Positions 28,982-42,190 are shown, counted from the first letter of the stretch. The stretch: 64,000 bases of DNA from Cerioporus squamosus (GCA_022592435.1 JABYQS010000009.1:434001-498000), one strand, 5' to 3'. The notes: generated by a model not told the origin, from the sequence alone. Made by a program: numbers and translations.

Positions 28982-30779
28982 TCAGACCTCAACAGCCGTG
29001 GTAGACGATACTATGTGAAAGTTCCCGCGTGAGCAACAGACTAAACGCCGTTCAGCGTGGACGAACTCACCGGAAGCTGCAGTCTCCCGCTCTCTTCTCC
29101 TCCCATCGTCTCGGGCCGCGACGATGACAGGTAAGATCCGCTGCACCTCCCCCCAGCGGTCCTCGTACACCTCATAATCCTCATTCGGCGGATTGACCTT
29201 GGACTCCCAGTCGAGCCACGTCCCATCGATTTCCGGGAACAGTCGCGACAAGTACAACGCAACCTGCGCCGGGCTCGCAATGGGCAAAGTGCTGACCCAC
29301 AGCTTCTGGAGTTTGGACGTGCTCCGCTCTCCCTCAAGCGCGGCGTAGAAGCGCTCCGGAATGATTGCGACACCATCCCATGTCTTCGGAGTGTCCGCAG
29401 CGTACGCCCAACTCGCGGCGTCGAACGGGATCGCAAGCGTGTGCAGGTCCGGACAGTGCACGGCAAAGTATGCGAGGGCGTCGATATGGAGCGCGACTGG
29501 TTCGGCCGAGCGGTAGCACCAGTCCGTGTGCGCGATCCGGAGGTCCTGCATGCGCGGCCAGGCCTTGGCCATATCGCGCGCGAAGTCGTTGTTGAGTGCG
29601 AAGTTCCAAGGCGGATATATTGCGAGCCGCTCGAGCGCGACGAACTCGTAGATGGGGCGGAAGTCGTCGGCTCTGGCAATCACTCGAAGCGTGACCGCAT
29701 TCTCCAGTTGCTCGAGAGCAGTACTGGGGTTTGCTGGCTTGATCGTCAGGGCTTTGAGGGTATTCGGGTCGAATTGACGGCGGATGTAGGTGAACAGCGT
29801 CGAGATGGGCTCGCCAGTGGGTACGACAGTGAGCGCGAGGGTGAAGTCCGGGACGTGCGGCAGGGGCATCAATTTGGCAAATGACCTGTAAGAGCGCACA
29901 GTCGCACTGACTGCAAACGACTCCACGTTTTCGAAGACTTTTGACCTGGGTTGAGACGACCACCGTAAGGAGTCAGGGAGGCATATGTGCACGGTCTGCA
30001 GGGAAGGGAGGGTGGCGATATGGAGAAGTGCATCCTCTGTGATTTGTATCCCAGGGACAATCAACTTCACCAAAGAGGACATGCTGCAGAGGAATGAGGA
30101 AAGCGCGGGTGAGAGTGTCGACGGCTTGAAGCCATTGAGTTTGAAACTCTGCAGGTGTGTCTGAGTGGAGAGGAGAGACAGGGCAGAGGAGATCGCCCCA
30201 TGATTCTCGACGTTGCTCGGCCATTCCTGTTCGAAGACGCGGAGTTCTGTCCCTACCAAGGACAGGAAGTACGGGAGACCAACGTCGCCCAGGGCGAGAC
30301 TGTCGTATTTCACTTGACGCAAGTTCGGGAACAGCACGAGTTGAGGACGACGTGCGCAGATGGCCTGGAAAGCCTCCGGGGTCAAGCTCGGCGGAATCCC
30401 TGGTAACATGACCCCGATGCTCCTGACATAGGACGCATACTTGATGAAGGTCTGCCAGTCTTCCGTCCGAAGGACATGCGAGAAATGCTGTCATAATGTC
30501 AAGTTGGTGTAGCAATGGTGCATGGCAGGCACTCACGATATTATTCTCGTCGGACAGTACAGCGTACTCCGGGAGGCATCGAATAAGCGGGGTCAGGTGG
30601 GCCAAGTGAGACCACAGCGTGCGGAGTGCTGGCTCCTTGAAGGCCTTGCAGCACCGGGCGAGAGACGCAAGGACGTCGTCATCCGCGAAAGCGCAGACAG
30701 TCCGAAAAACTTCGCCGATGTAGAGTACTTTGCGAGCAGCGACGGTCGCAGACGTGTCCGCTTGGGTTGTCTCTGGCAT
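28982..30779 (-). CDS. F-box gene 4: F-box / LRR-like protein, 582 aa, two exons
   Basis: Exon 1 (30779-30537) encodes the family F-box (VLYIGEVFRTVCAF, LARCCKAFKEPALRTLWSH, PLIRCLPEY). A 49-nt phase-0 intron (30536-30488: GTGAGT donor, CTTGAC branch, GACAG acceptor) precedes exon 2 (30487-28982), which opens HFSHVLRTEDWQTFIKYASYV. A long leucine-rich region follows, with FPNLRQVKY, LPSLQTVHI and AKAWPRMQDLRI strands and the conserved block ASPAQVALYLSRLFPEI near the end. The last 45 codons contain a possible 60-nt intron (donor GTGAGT, acceptor CATAG). Its removal keeps frame and the same C-terminal residues, so both isoforms are possible. It is the member closest to F-box pseudogene 2. Confidence 0.87.
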
Positions 30780-31147
30780 GCTTGCTTCGACGGTCTTCAG
30801 CGTAGTTGACGATGAGAACGACAGTTTCTAGCCGGTGCGTGGGGCTGCGGCGGTGGTGGTAGCAAGAAAACAACACGCAGAAAATTTTGGATGAAGACTG
30901 TGCGCCGCCATGGTGTTCCGCGTCGGAAAGGCTTGGAATGGAGAGCTCGTCGTCGGCCGCAGCGACGACCGACCCTATTAGGGGTACGCCCCGCAAGCGC
31001 TCGGCGGCATGGCACAGCCACCGCGCGACATGCCGCACGCATGATCGCGCAATCGGCGCGCGCGTGTGAGCACTCAGAGCAGCGAGCTCGCTGTCCCTCC
31101 CGACTTCCATCTCCTCCTTTTGTGCCCTCTCCGCACTGTTCGACACA
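30780..31147. promoter_or_regulatory. Shared divergent promoter of F-box gene 4 and the carrier gene
   Basis: 368 bp separate the two start codons (30779 on -, 31148 on +), so the promoters overlap or are bidirectional. The right half is pyrimidine-rich toward the carrier start, as usual for fungal leaders. No specific factor site is claimed. Confidence 0.6.
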
Positions 31148-32691
31148 ATGGACGCGTCGACGATTAACGAGCTGCTTGCGGGAAGCGTCGGCGGCGCGGC
31201 CCAGGTCATCGTAGGGCAACCACTCGACACCATCAAGACCCGCGCGCAGACCGCACCCAGTCAGTCCTTTCCGTACGCGTGATGTACGTGTGAGCTGAGC
31301 TTTGACATGCGCTTTCTGCAACCCAGAGGGAATGTTTGTGAGTAGCGCGCCGCTCATGCGGTGGATGGGTTCACTGAGAGGTGGATGCGCAGAAAGGCCC
31401 CATGGACATCCTAGCACAGACGTTGAGGAAAGAGGGGTTCTTCGCGCTTTATAAGGGTGCGTGCCCTAGTTCTGCACCGTACATTGTACTGACGGGGCGC
31501 GCGCAGGCATGGCCAGCCCACTAGTCGGTATCGCAGGCGTGAACTCGCTGCTCTTCGCCGCATATGGTGTTTCGAAGCGCATCATCTCCCCATTTCCCCA
31601 GCTCTCCCTCAAGGAGACCGCCTTGGCCGGTGCTATGGCAGGCGCCGCAAATGCCATCCTCGCGAGCCCAGGTGAGAGTATGCAGCGTGCGGGTAGGCGG
31701 AGGGGAGGTTGACCGGTACTGGCAGTTGAAATGTTCAAGGTGCGCATGCAAGGCCAGTATGGTTCTCCGGGAGACAAACGCTTGCGCGCGGTGGTCAGCG
31801 AGATGTGGAGGGATTGGGGACTCAAGAAAGGGATCATGCGCGGGTACTGGGTCACCGTCGCGCGAGAGATTCCTGCCTATGCTGGGTGAGTGCCCGCATC
31901 CTACAAGCCAAAGTGCGGCTAACTGATTTTGTTGCCCAGGTTCTACACTGGTAAGCGCGGGAGAGCTTTGACTACAGTCGAAGTGTGCTGACGGGTATAA
32001 CCAGCGTTCGAATTCTCGCGGAGAAAGTTCAGCCAGAAGTACGGAAAGGAGATCCCAGTATGGGCTCTGCTGGCTAGCGGATCAACAGGAGGCGTACGTA
32101 TCCCACTTCGGCTCGTCGCATACTCGAGCTGATGCCTCCGCAGATTGCATACTGGCTAGCATGCTATCCCCTCGGTACGTTCACATGGTTGACCTGCTGA
32201 CAACACTGCCTCACATCACTGTACAGACGTCGTCAAGTCGCGGATACAACTACGGGCGACCCCACCCGAAGGCACGCCCGTGCAGTACATCGCACACGAG
32301 ATTAGGACGGTCATCGCGGAGTCTGGCGCGTAAGTGCATCTTTCTAGAGCAATATTGCAGCCGTTGTACGATACTGACATGGGTACCTCTCAACAGGTCT
32401 GGTCTGTTCCGCGGTCTCACTCCGTCATGTAAGTTGAGGGCATATATCGAGCATTGCGGCTGACTTAACTGACCTTGTCTTTCCTCACGTAGTATTGCGG
32501 AGGTGAATCGGTCGATGCGGCCTCGCTGTATGATAGAAGACTGACCCTGGTGTATTACAGCATACCCGCCGCCGGTGCGACATTCGCAGCGTTCGAGCTT
32601 ACAAGAGGTATGTTTTCTCGGGGTACATTGTTCATAGTGCCGTTGGCTCATCGACTCCGCAGAATACCTCAGGGAGATTACAGGAGTTTAA
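31148..32691 (+). CDS. Mitochondrial carrier family (SLC25) protein, 287 aa, 13 exons
   Basis: These carriers exchange metabolites across the inner mitochondrial membrane with six helices in three repeats. My exons are 31148-31259, 31327-31337, 31393-31456, 31507-31671, 31726-31885, 31940-31950, 32005-32093, 32144-32174, 32227-32329, 32397-32428, 32493-32502, 32561-32607 and 32663-32691, totalling 864 nt with all junctions GT..AG and the frame closed. The three signature motifs are PLDTIKTR (about residue 25), PVEMFKVR and PLDVVKSR. Each repeat has the expected trailing helix (FFALYKGMASPL, IMRGYWVTVAREIPAY, LFRGLTPSLLRSIPA). The length is normal for the family. It resembles the YMC1 / carnitine-acylcarnitine / basic amino-acid group; the substrate cannot be assigned. 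Three exons are only 10-11 nt. Confidence 0.93.
31327..31337 (+). other. 11-nt micro-exon of the carrier gene
   Basis: AGGGAATGTTT between a CCCAG acceptor and a GTGAGT donor. It restores frame between 31259 and 31393 and encodes the end of KGMF. Two further micro-exons lie at 31940-31950 (11 nt) and 32493-32502 (10 nt), both bounded by canonical sites. Confidence 0.85.
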
Positions 32692-33480
32692 GCTGCGATG
32701 GGCGACAGACGTATGTACTTATGGACCAGGAGAATCTAGGAATCAGACGTTGCTTGGATCTTTTCCTTGGACGTCCAGTATAAGACCGGATAAGTGAGTG
32801 TACCAGCTGGATTGCTAATTGCACGTATGCTATTACAGATTATCGGGGACTATGCTTGCTGAACTCAAGCTGGTCGTAACCGAGTGAAGATGTGGTATGT
32901 ACTTCTGGTGAGCATCTCTATTGCAATGTATCTCGCCTTGCACCACGCCCATGCGCACACATAGGTTCGATCACGGCGGTTGTGCTCATTTTCCTTCCTT
33001 CGCCTGCCTTCTTGTGTACCTTCCAATCCACGGTCCACTGTCGAGTCCCCGACATCATCGCGTACGGTCCGTTCGGCGATCAGAGTACAACATGGTAAGC
33101 ACCTCGCCCGCCATCCTCCTTCCGCCCGGCCGTAACCTTAACGACGTACCGTAGCTATCCAATCACCCGTTCCCCAATCTCCCATGGCGACTCACGGTCC
33201 GATCGTTTGCACGGTCACTTCACGGGTCTACGTTCATGAAAGTTCGTGCCGGACTTGGACTAGGAGTACTGATCTGGGTGTTATCCCCCTGCCCTATTGC
33301 CGGAACGCTGCCTACAAACTATTCGCACCGTGGACACTGTATTGACTCGTTGCCTCGCTCAATTGGGTGTCGTGCTCGTCTCCGCAGTCTTTGCAGTCGG
33401 GTAGTCTTGGTGGCAAGTTCTGGGGAGCGAATGAGTTCCACAGAGGCCCTACTTCAACGTTCCTGACCCGTGTTGACGCA
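32692..33480. other. Carrier 3' flank with an unresolved possible small gene
   Basis: After the carrier stop there are several convincing intron-like signals. Examples are GTATGT at 32894 and GTGAGC at about 32909 with an ACATAG acceptor near 32965, and GTAAGC near 33094 with a CCGTAG acceptor near 33155. They surround short hydrophobic open stretches (VVLIFLPSPAF; LGLGVLIWVL). A small spliced membrane protein on the + strand starting near 32891 is possible, but I could not build one consistent frame. No family is recognised. Confidence 0.25.
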
Positions 33481-36400
33481 TCTAAAACCTGACGGGATTA
33501 TCAGGCTGCCGTGGGCAACACAAAAGCGAGCCTCTCGTTTATTTCCACTGGCTACCTTCGGGTCTGTCAACCGTGTATCTACCGAGTTTTCTACGCGACG
33601 CGAAAATGCAAACACGCACCGCATCGTATACCTCCCACCCAATAGTCAATAGCCTGTAGCCAGTAGCCAATCGACGATCCACCGCGTCATTCGTCTCCGT
33701 AATCCGCCTTGCCAGGTCTTCCCTCGGCGCGTCGGGAAGTCGGGACGTCGGTCCCAAGTCTCCTCGTCCTCGGGATGCCTTGACCCCGAACGGCCAGCCG
33801 TTATCTCACCAAGCGGACGCCGCGAAACCCTCCGAAGTGTTCCCTCCTGAAGGCCACGGAGAACGGTCCATGTTCCGCGCTTCAAGATAACCACGTAGTG
33901 CATTTGTACATAATGGCCGTCCTACCCGACAGGTTATTGCCGTGTTGGAAGCACCGGGCCACGCAGGCGGACACGATCCGCGAAAGCCTAAAGCGACACC
34001 TGGCGACAACGCTACGCCGGAAACACTCACTCGTTAGTAGTTACTCACCTCTGCCGAGGGAAGAAGCACAGGGCTGAGGGCGAGAGCGTTGCACCGAGTG
34101 CTAAGACGCGGACCCAGGACCGTATCCCGACGCGAGAAGCCACAGTGAACATGCGCGTCTCGAGGGACACAGATGGCTCGGGCTCACCGCGGGAATGATT
34201 GCGGGGTTAACCAGCGTGGGGACGAAGGAGGAAGGTCGGAGGCGGCGCGATAGTGGCGGGTCTGTCCGAACGCCCGACCTACGTGCAGATTTCACGACCT
34301 GTGCAGGCCAATGGCGTGCACGAACGAGTCCGGTCGAACAACGACGACGCGCCGATGTACATACAGCAGGCTCCTGCCGCCCGAAGTTTGCGTACGAGCG
34401 CAAGGCACTGCGCGCCTCGTATGTCGTCCTTGCTTCCTGTCTTCGTCCGATCGGATGGCGCGCGGCGTAAGGACGAGTTCGTGTATGTTTTCTTCTGTCC
34501 GCTGCCTTCCTCACGCTGCACGGATATTTGCATCAGCATGGTGCGTCGATGACCAACACCGACGAGTCTCACCAATCACACCCGCCCCTGACGCGTAAAG
34601 AAGACGTACTCACAGGTGTCGCCCGCTTATGTTCCATGTCGTACGTACCGCCTACGCCGCTTCAGAGTCGCACCTTCTCCTATCGCCCGATCCCAGATTC
34701 GCACACGCCCACGTACATATGCACATGCAGCGGCGCATTCCCGATATCCCGAAGTTCCTATCGCGATACCGGCCAGATAGAGTCGTCCAGACTCGCGATT
34801 TTGCGAGACAACGATGTGTTCGCAGCTGTTCGCAGATGCCGTCACCGTCGTTCACGCGAGCGCCGGCACCGTGCGCCGTTTCCCATTGGTGTGCCGGACC
34901 CGTGCGCGAGCGAGGGAACCCGCAGGAGCCAGTAGACGAAGAGCGTTGGGCGAGCCAATGGTGGGCGTCGGGGTCGGATCCTCGGAGCCTTTCCGTCCTG
35001 CGACCAGTGAGAACGCATGTCTGCCTTGAGTTCGTGGCCAGTAGACGCGAGATTTACGTTGCGGCGTTGGTGTTCGGTCCGAGGGAAACAGGACACGACA
35101 TGCGTTAGAAATATGGTCGGAAGGCGTCACTTATCCGAGGAGCGACAAGTCTGAAGGAGAATGTTCGGAAACCACTTGTCATGTCGTGAATCACAAGCTA
35201 GGAACGATGCGGGAGAGGGAGAGCCGTGGAGGATGATCCCAGCCACAGGACGGCGTACGGCGCGAGGATCAGGTGTGGCGGGTGGGCACGGTTCGCTGGC
35301 GTTGAGTGGGATGTTCCGAGGTGACCGACCCCGAGCCGGTAGCTTCATGAACGTCTGAATGACAGCTATGACGGAGGATGCTCCTCGAGGGTCATAGGAA
35401 GGCAACTCGACATATCTACATTAGAGTAGTGCTGGTGGTCCGCTCCTGGGCACGCGCGAGTCAGCATGACGCAATGAGTAACACGATTAAAGTTCGTACC
35501 TGCGCCCGGCGTCGACGACTGCCTAAACAGCGAAGAGATGTCCCCAGTCTCTGAACACGCGGAGATGAGGTCGGGGCTGTTGGAGAGACTTTGCGTCGCT
35601 GCAGTTAGACGGACAGACAGACAGCACGGCACGCAACCTTCTGTGTGCAACGACGTCAGTTTGCATGTCGCGTATCCAATGGCCGTGCAAGCCATACCAT
35701 CCGCGCCGAGATGAACAAACATAGGCTCCCGTTCACACAGGGGGACGTGGCTCGGCCTTTGCTCCTCCTTCCAGGCCGCCGCCACCCATCTCTTGTTGAT
35801 GCTCGGCGGAAGTGCGACTGGGACCTAGCAGTGATGCTGTTGCGAAACACGGTGATGCAAACGCGAGCCAGTTGATGTGAGTGTGCTGACACCTTCCAAA
35901 CAGGTAGTGAACTGCGCGGAAGAATACCCGATGACGTCGGGAACATCTCACATTCGCTGCGTGCCGGATGTTCAGGCGAGCCACCCTACGGCAGGTATCC
36001 AGGGCGAGGAGCCCCTCGAATGCCCTGGACACAGCGGCACTCCATACTGATGAGAGAAGCATTGGCAGACATGGGCATGACAACGATTCAGGTCCGTAGT
36101 CGTTCAGCACGTCTATGCCCAAATGCTATCTCTGCGTAGAACCTCCACGCACACTGTATCACGACAAAATAATGGACGAATCACGTACCTCTCGTCCTGC
36201 TCTGTCTGCAGAACCATTCAAGCGGTCGTCCGGTCTCATGCAGGCAGCTCGGCATTCACAAAGATACGCCAGACGTCGTCTCCACCCGGAGGCTGGATTG
36301 CTCCAGATCGCTCGCCTTGCCATGACCTGGCAGATGCAGGACCCTATGCGTAACTCATTACATGCGGTGCTTTCGCTTCGGTAAGGAACAAACATACCAT

Positions 36401-39400
36401 ACAGAGTTCAGCCAGCGCCAGCTCCCCGGGTTGACTCGCTGGTGGTCGTCCAAGGTTCCAAGAGCACGAGGCACAATCACAGACAGGCGGTGTCTTCGCA
36501 GACCGCTGTCTCTTCTGTCGAGCAGGACATGTGCTGTTGGACTTCTATTCATTAAGACCCAGGAGTCGCCCGGGATCCCTCGCGTCGCGCGGATCATTCT
36601 GGATAACCCTTACCACCATAACTCTGTCAAGACAAGGGTTAACCTCCAACATCTGCGCACAGAGCGTTCTCAGTACCTACCGACCATGCCAACGTCGATG
36701 GCCGCGCATCCCAGTGGTGGAGCGCATCCAACAGAATGACCGACCAATCAGTTTCACCTGGACCCGCAGCGATTCACCTGTCCTCCTTCCTCCGGTCGCA
36801 TCGTAAGATCGTGATCCTGTTGCACGCAACAGCAGGCGCACGTACACGCCACGACGTTCGCCTCCACCTTCGCAGCAGACATGCTTCCAGCAGTGGCGGT
36901 CGTCTCCGTCTCCATCTCCGCGGCCCCGCTGTGCACGCATGCTGGCATGAGCGCAAGTCTTCGCGCGCCTCCGGCCACAACGAGCCCTTCTAGCGGGAAG
37001 AACCGTCGGTCAGCAGATGCAGCTCTAGCATGCGTACAGACACCGATGCACGGCACGCACCTAGACTGGAACGGATAGAGCGATGCCTCCATCCCAGACA
37101 CCCACAGATAGCGATGGTCGCTGTCCGACTGCAGCCGGCGGCGCGTCTCCCCGGCCTTCAGTGCTCTGTGCGGCGAGCGTCGGGGGCGTAACGTACTGAT
37201 GCTTCTGTCGCCGAGGCCGATGTCGCTGTGTCTGCCGGCTCCACAGACACAGACGCAGACGCACCTGGCCGAACCCGCACAAATGTTGCACGCCGGCGCG
37301 AGCCGCGTCCCGGGAACAGAGACATGTTAACACCGATTTCTTCTACTGCTTCCCAGACCGCACCTGCGACCTGGACGTCCACATACATCGACATAGGCAC
37401 GGGAAGAAGCCGGACGGGGCGGCATGCACACCGCCCGACACGCAAAACCTGGTGTCCAAGTGTTCAGAAGGCGAGGGTCTCGTGCGGATCGTCGATGATT
37501 GAGCAGCGACAGCAGCAATGCCCCAGAGCCCTCCAGGTGGGAGCTCGAGTCTGGGGAAATAAGCTCCATCCTCGGCACGACCACACGACCGCACGCACGA
37601 ACGCGAACCCCGCCTAGTGCCGCAGTTGCGGGGAACGCGCCTCCCCGGAGAGGGTGTGTCTGCCCCATGTCAAGTCATTCGGACGCCGACCGGCCAGGAT
37701 GTTGGAAACTTGGAATATCGAACGCGGACGCTCGAGCTACTGCTGCTGCGTACCGGCGACCAGCAACTTGCGGGCATAAACTGGTCTCTCCCCGGTCTAC
37801 CAGCGACAACATATCATGCAGGGACCGTCAGGAGATACCGTGCAGCCACAACCGCCCGCGGAAAGATCCAGGACGCAAAACGTAAGAATACGCCGGCGTC
37901 GCGCGTGGGCCGCTGGTGGGCAAGGGCATGCACTGGCAGGAGTAAGTGTGTGTTGGCCGACGTCGAGAGGTCTCCCGCAATGGACATGCAGGCACGAGAA
38001 TCCGTTCTCGTATCACCGCGAACAGGACAGCCCGCGGAGTCCCGAAACGCGTCCTGTGCGGGGGCGACGCGGCGCGCCTTCTTGTCGCGCAAGCGTGAGT
38101 CGCTTCCTTCTCGTTCTGGCAACCCAGTCTGAGCAGACTGGGCACTGATAGATGCGTACGCACTGGAATGCCCCCATGTGCGACAGGACCAGGTTCGCGT
38201 TTGAGCTCGAGATTAATGTTGGGCACGCGCACCGGATGCTCGGGGGACGGAGGTAGGGCGGCAACGGAACGGAGCGGGTGTGGGGTATAATGACCAATGA
38301 ACGCATCGGAGATGTAGCTGAGTGAGGGGGGAGGGTGTGTAGCGGGAGATGACGAGATGGTCGCCTGTCCGGAGACGAAAGGAGACAGCTGCAGGGCAAC
38401 TGCTGCCGAGCAACTGCAACATTCCGGCATTCTATTCCCGCCTGCGCCTGTGCCTGCGCCTTCCGTCCATAGTTGAGGTGTTGATTCTCCAGGAGGCACA
38501 CCGCAGGAGTACTGCTGACTGCTTGACAGGTGCCCGCAATAGCGACAGGCGACGGGGTGGACGAGTTGCGGCCTAGAGCGTGTGGCCGATGAATCTCCGG
38601 AAGAGCAGCTCGAGGAAGGATGGCGAACACCAAAGGCGCAGAGAGAGACGAGCACTCGACCAGTCGGTCGGGAAACGAGCGACCGCTCGAGGTCCTGCCA
38701 TCTCCCCAGAGAGAAAGCGTGGCTGGCCAGGCGAGCAAGGATCGTCGGTGGACATTGGACATCGCCCCATCCTCGCTCGACCACCGGGCACATGCACACT
38801 GATTATCGACCGACTTCGACCCATCCTCGGTCTCGCGCTTTCTGTAGCGAGCGCTGCGTCCCACCCGCATCAGCAACTGCGCCTACAAATCCGCTAGCCA
38901 CGCACCTGCACCTCTGACCACTCTGTATGCAGTACTCAGCACTCAGTGTTCCATGCGTGCTCCGACGAGACGATCCCTCGGGGCGCCCACTGCCAGCCCC
39001 ACCCTTCTCGTCCGAGCTCGCTCGCGTCTCCTCTTCGCCTTCCCCAAAGCGACGAACCAGAACCAAGAACCTAGGAACTGAATGCCGACCGAGGCCAGAC
39101 CTCCGAGCGATGTCGATAGTCGATGTAACACCCCCATGCCGCGGGCCCTTCTTCTTCCTCTTCCGCGTGCGTCCGTGCATGCCCCCGTGTCCGCGCCAGG
39201 GCGCAAAAGTTCAATATACGACTGAATTGCGCCACTGCCCGCTGCTGCCGTGCGAAGGGGGGACTTGACCTCTACCCCGCACTTCTCGAATTCGAAGTCC
39301 CATCTGCCCCGTAGCGACCGCACCCCGCACGGGTGCCGCACACATGCCGTAAGATGCCATGACCGACTTGGTGGGAATGGGTGCTGTCCCGTTGACACTG

Positions 39401-41370
39401 GCAGGCAACGCCGGACGCCAGACGCGCATGCACCAGTGTCCTCGAGCTCCTGTCGTGGGGCGGGGCTCCTAGGTCCTCGCGGATCCGGGGCATCGCAACA
39501 GCGCCAGACAGACAGCTGCTCGACCTGTCCGGCATACGAATACGCATATACACACCGAACGCCCGCGCGCACCCGCAAACAGCAACACACGTCGAACACT
39601 GGACAGTAGACGGCAGGAGCACATGGCCCTCCGCCCGGGGACACAGATCTCAGACCTGCAACCTGTGCCTGTCCTTGTCGCCCCTCCGCGTCGCCAGGAG
39701 TGATCATCATCGCACGACGCGCACCTAGCAGAACCTTGTCAGCCCCAGACACCGGCACAGGCAGAGCGCCCGGACGTTTGCGTTAGCAGCAGCACTTACG
39801 TGACCATTCCTCCCGTTAGCCAGCTGGAATGCCCGTTAGGTCCTAAGGGGCCACCGAAGCCCGATCTCGCCCACAGGCGCACACGCTCGCAGGCCAGTGA
39901 CGGATGGCCGCTGTTCATGTGGCCGGGGTACAGAGTCAGAACCCTCAGCTTGGCCACACAGTTCTAGTCCGGGGTGTCGAGTGCGATCGCCATCTCCGTC
40001 TCCGTTTACGGCCATGCGATGGTGACAAGTCACGACGACCGGGGTCATGCGCGCGCAACAAGCTCGGGCTAGAACCGCGTCTTCGCTCATCACAGTCACT
40101 CCGGGGCTGCATCTCTGCCACGTCCACGTACGAGTAACCGAGCCACAGTGAGCCACAAGACACTCGACTTGACGCGCTTCGCGGGTCTGCAGACCTCCCG
40201 CACCTGACTCGCGTGCCGCCGGTGACTGCAGATCGGCTCGGGTGCAGTGGGACTCGTTGGTTCAAGTTGTCGGTTTTATGTGGACGGGCGAAGGCCTGCT
40301 GAATCATGGGGTGAATGCGTCGTGAGTCACCAATGCTCCAGTCAGCAGCAGCAGCAGCAAGCGAAGAATACTCACGCAGGACGAAGCAGCAGCCGGCAAA
40401 AGGAGGAGACGTAAACCCACGGCGGTCATGAGAACCGCAGGCGCGCGTTCGTGGTATGCGTTCTGCCCTGGAAAGGCAAACGATGCACCTGGTGTCCGAA
40501 GTGCTACTGCGGCAAGTGCAGCGTGCAGCGAGATGGCGACAAATCAGGGGCAAGGTGCACACCGGCCTGGCGAGAACTGGATGACAACGGGCTTCAAGGG
40601 TAGGATGTCATCGTCACCGGTTGCTCGTGTTCAAGGGCTCGGTATCTGGACCCCGCTAGCGTGGCAACGTTTTCCGAGACGCCGTGTAAGGAGCTGGAAG
40701 GGAAGTACGAGGGCCTTTCGTGCTGGTGAAAGCAGACGGAGGTGAGTATGCGTGGGTGCGGATCAACCTTCGGAAGTGGGGGTGGACAGCTAACCGTCGA
40801 AGAGTGACATAACGCCGTCGGCCGCGAGGCTTGCTGCGTTTATCCGGATCGCATGCGCATGCTTCAAATCTTACAGTTATGGGACGGAGCGCTGCGCTGC
40901 CAGCAGAATACTGGTTAACCATGGCGGTAGAAGTTTGCAAAGCGTCCCGAAAACTTACTGTCAGGGTTGGCTAAGTTATCATGGTGCAGGCGGCTGGGGA
41001 GACGTTCCTCCAGTCCGAGCACCCGGTACTCGGGCAATCCATCTGGAGCAGCCGAAGTCGTTCAATTGAATGCACTGAAGATTGCAAAATGTAAACATTA
41101 GCCAACCATCGAGCCCTATGACACGCTACGTAGGTAGCCACTTACGCGAGCACCCCTCGCGCTAGATATGCAGCGTCGGTGGACGCCAAGCTTAAGCGCA
41201 GACGAGTCTAGACTGGGTTGGAGCGTTAGATGATTGCATTGAGATTGAGGCAGCGGTAGCAGCGACACCCACGAGGACGAGTCGGTTGTTGATCACGATG
41301 ACGAGGTGGCGGCGGCTCGATAGCAGTGACGACGGAGGGCACCACATGGCCTTTGACCTGATCCTATCCT
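33481..41370. other. Gene desert, first part: no supportable gene
   Basis: About 7.9 kb of GC-rich DNA with many ORFs of 60-320 codons in all frames. Their translations are dominated by R, P, S, A, C and H, as expected from random GC-rich sequence. I found no family motif, no tRNA B-box in a valid setting, no terminal repeats and no array. Low-complexity is minor. Genes with very short exons and regulatory or non-coding transcripts cannot be excluded. Confidence 0.5.
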
Positions 41371-41373
41371 AGG

Positions 41374-42190
41374 ATGGGATCAATGCAGTGGTCATGGTCT
41401 AGACCGCGGTTTCGACTTGTGAACGTCGGACTCACAGGAGGACGCCACAGTCCGACAGCGTCGCGACATTCACTTGCTGTGGAAGACGGGTTCGCAGGGT
41501 GTACCGTGGCAGCGGGAAGAGCGTCTCTGGGAGGACGCAGCGATTGCTCGTCCCATGGAAGCGTCCAGATGACCGCGTCGCGCGACTTTTGTCGGGGATT
41601 TACCTTGGCATATCAGGCGCGTCAGACGACTGTATGGCCTGCGAACGCAAGAGAAGCTCGAGAAGCGGCGTTGGAGAAGAGGCTGTACGTGTATCGTGCG
41701 TCGGGGGTGTCCTGCGCAATGTCGCTATGAATGTCCGAGTCGTGTTTGTGACACTCACTCGCTCCGCGTGCGAAGTGTCGGGCGAGACCATGGCCGAAGA
41801 CGAGAAACGTCGAAGAGAAGGCCGGATGGGGATCACCAGACGGCGTGAGTACGCATTAGTGGCAGGCGGAAAGCCGTCGCGTTTACGCTCGAGCTGGAAG
41901 AGCTCGTCGGCGTACGTGACGTCACGGGCGAGTCCGACGCGTCCGAGTCGTGCGCGCGCGTGATGCGCCTCCTCCGATTCGCTCCTCGAGGAATTACTGC
42001 TTTCAACCTTTCTGCAGGCCGTCTCTGGTGCGCTGCGTTCAAAGTCCGTGAAGTTCGACGACGCCTTGCTTACTGTCCGCAGATCATAGGAACATTCCAT
42101 CGAGGCAAGCCTATCAATCCACCTCCCGGAGCCGGTCTCGCTCGCCACGCCCGCTGCCCACAGCAACCGCCACCTACGCACCATGGCCAG
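41374..42190 (+). other. Coding-like stretch, possible spliced gene (+)
   Basis: Two segments look protein-like. One frame across about 41550-41860 is low in proline and contains GASDDCMACERK and ETMAEDEKRRREGRMG, with a GTGAGT at its end. A second at about 41875-42015 contains LELEELVGVRDVTGESDASE and RVMRLLRFAP, with higher GC at codon positions 1 and 3 than 2, as in real genes. A good CTTTCTGCAG acceptor follows at 42017. I could not join them in one frame, and the reverse strand of the second segment is also open. It is a candidate only. Confidence 0.25.

Noticed and set aside
29041..29963. Two other long minus-strand frames in F-box gene 4
   Set aside because: They overlap the F-box/LRR reading frame, are Arg-rich and lack any motif.
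37828..38799. A 323-codon open frame on the minus strand
   Set aside because: Composition is that of random GC-rich sequence (R, P, S, C, H), other frames are open too, and no motif or splice signal supports it.
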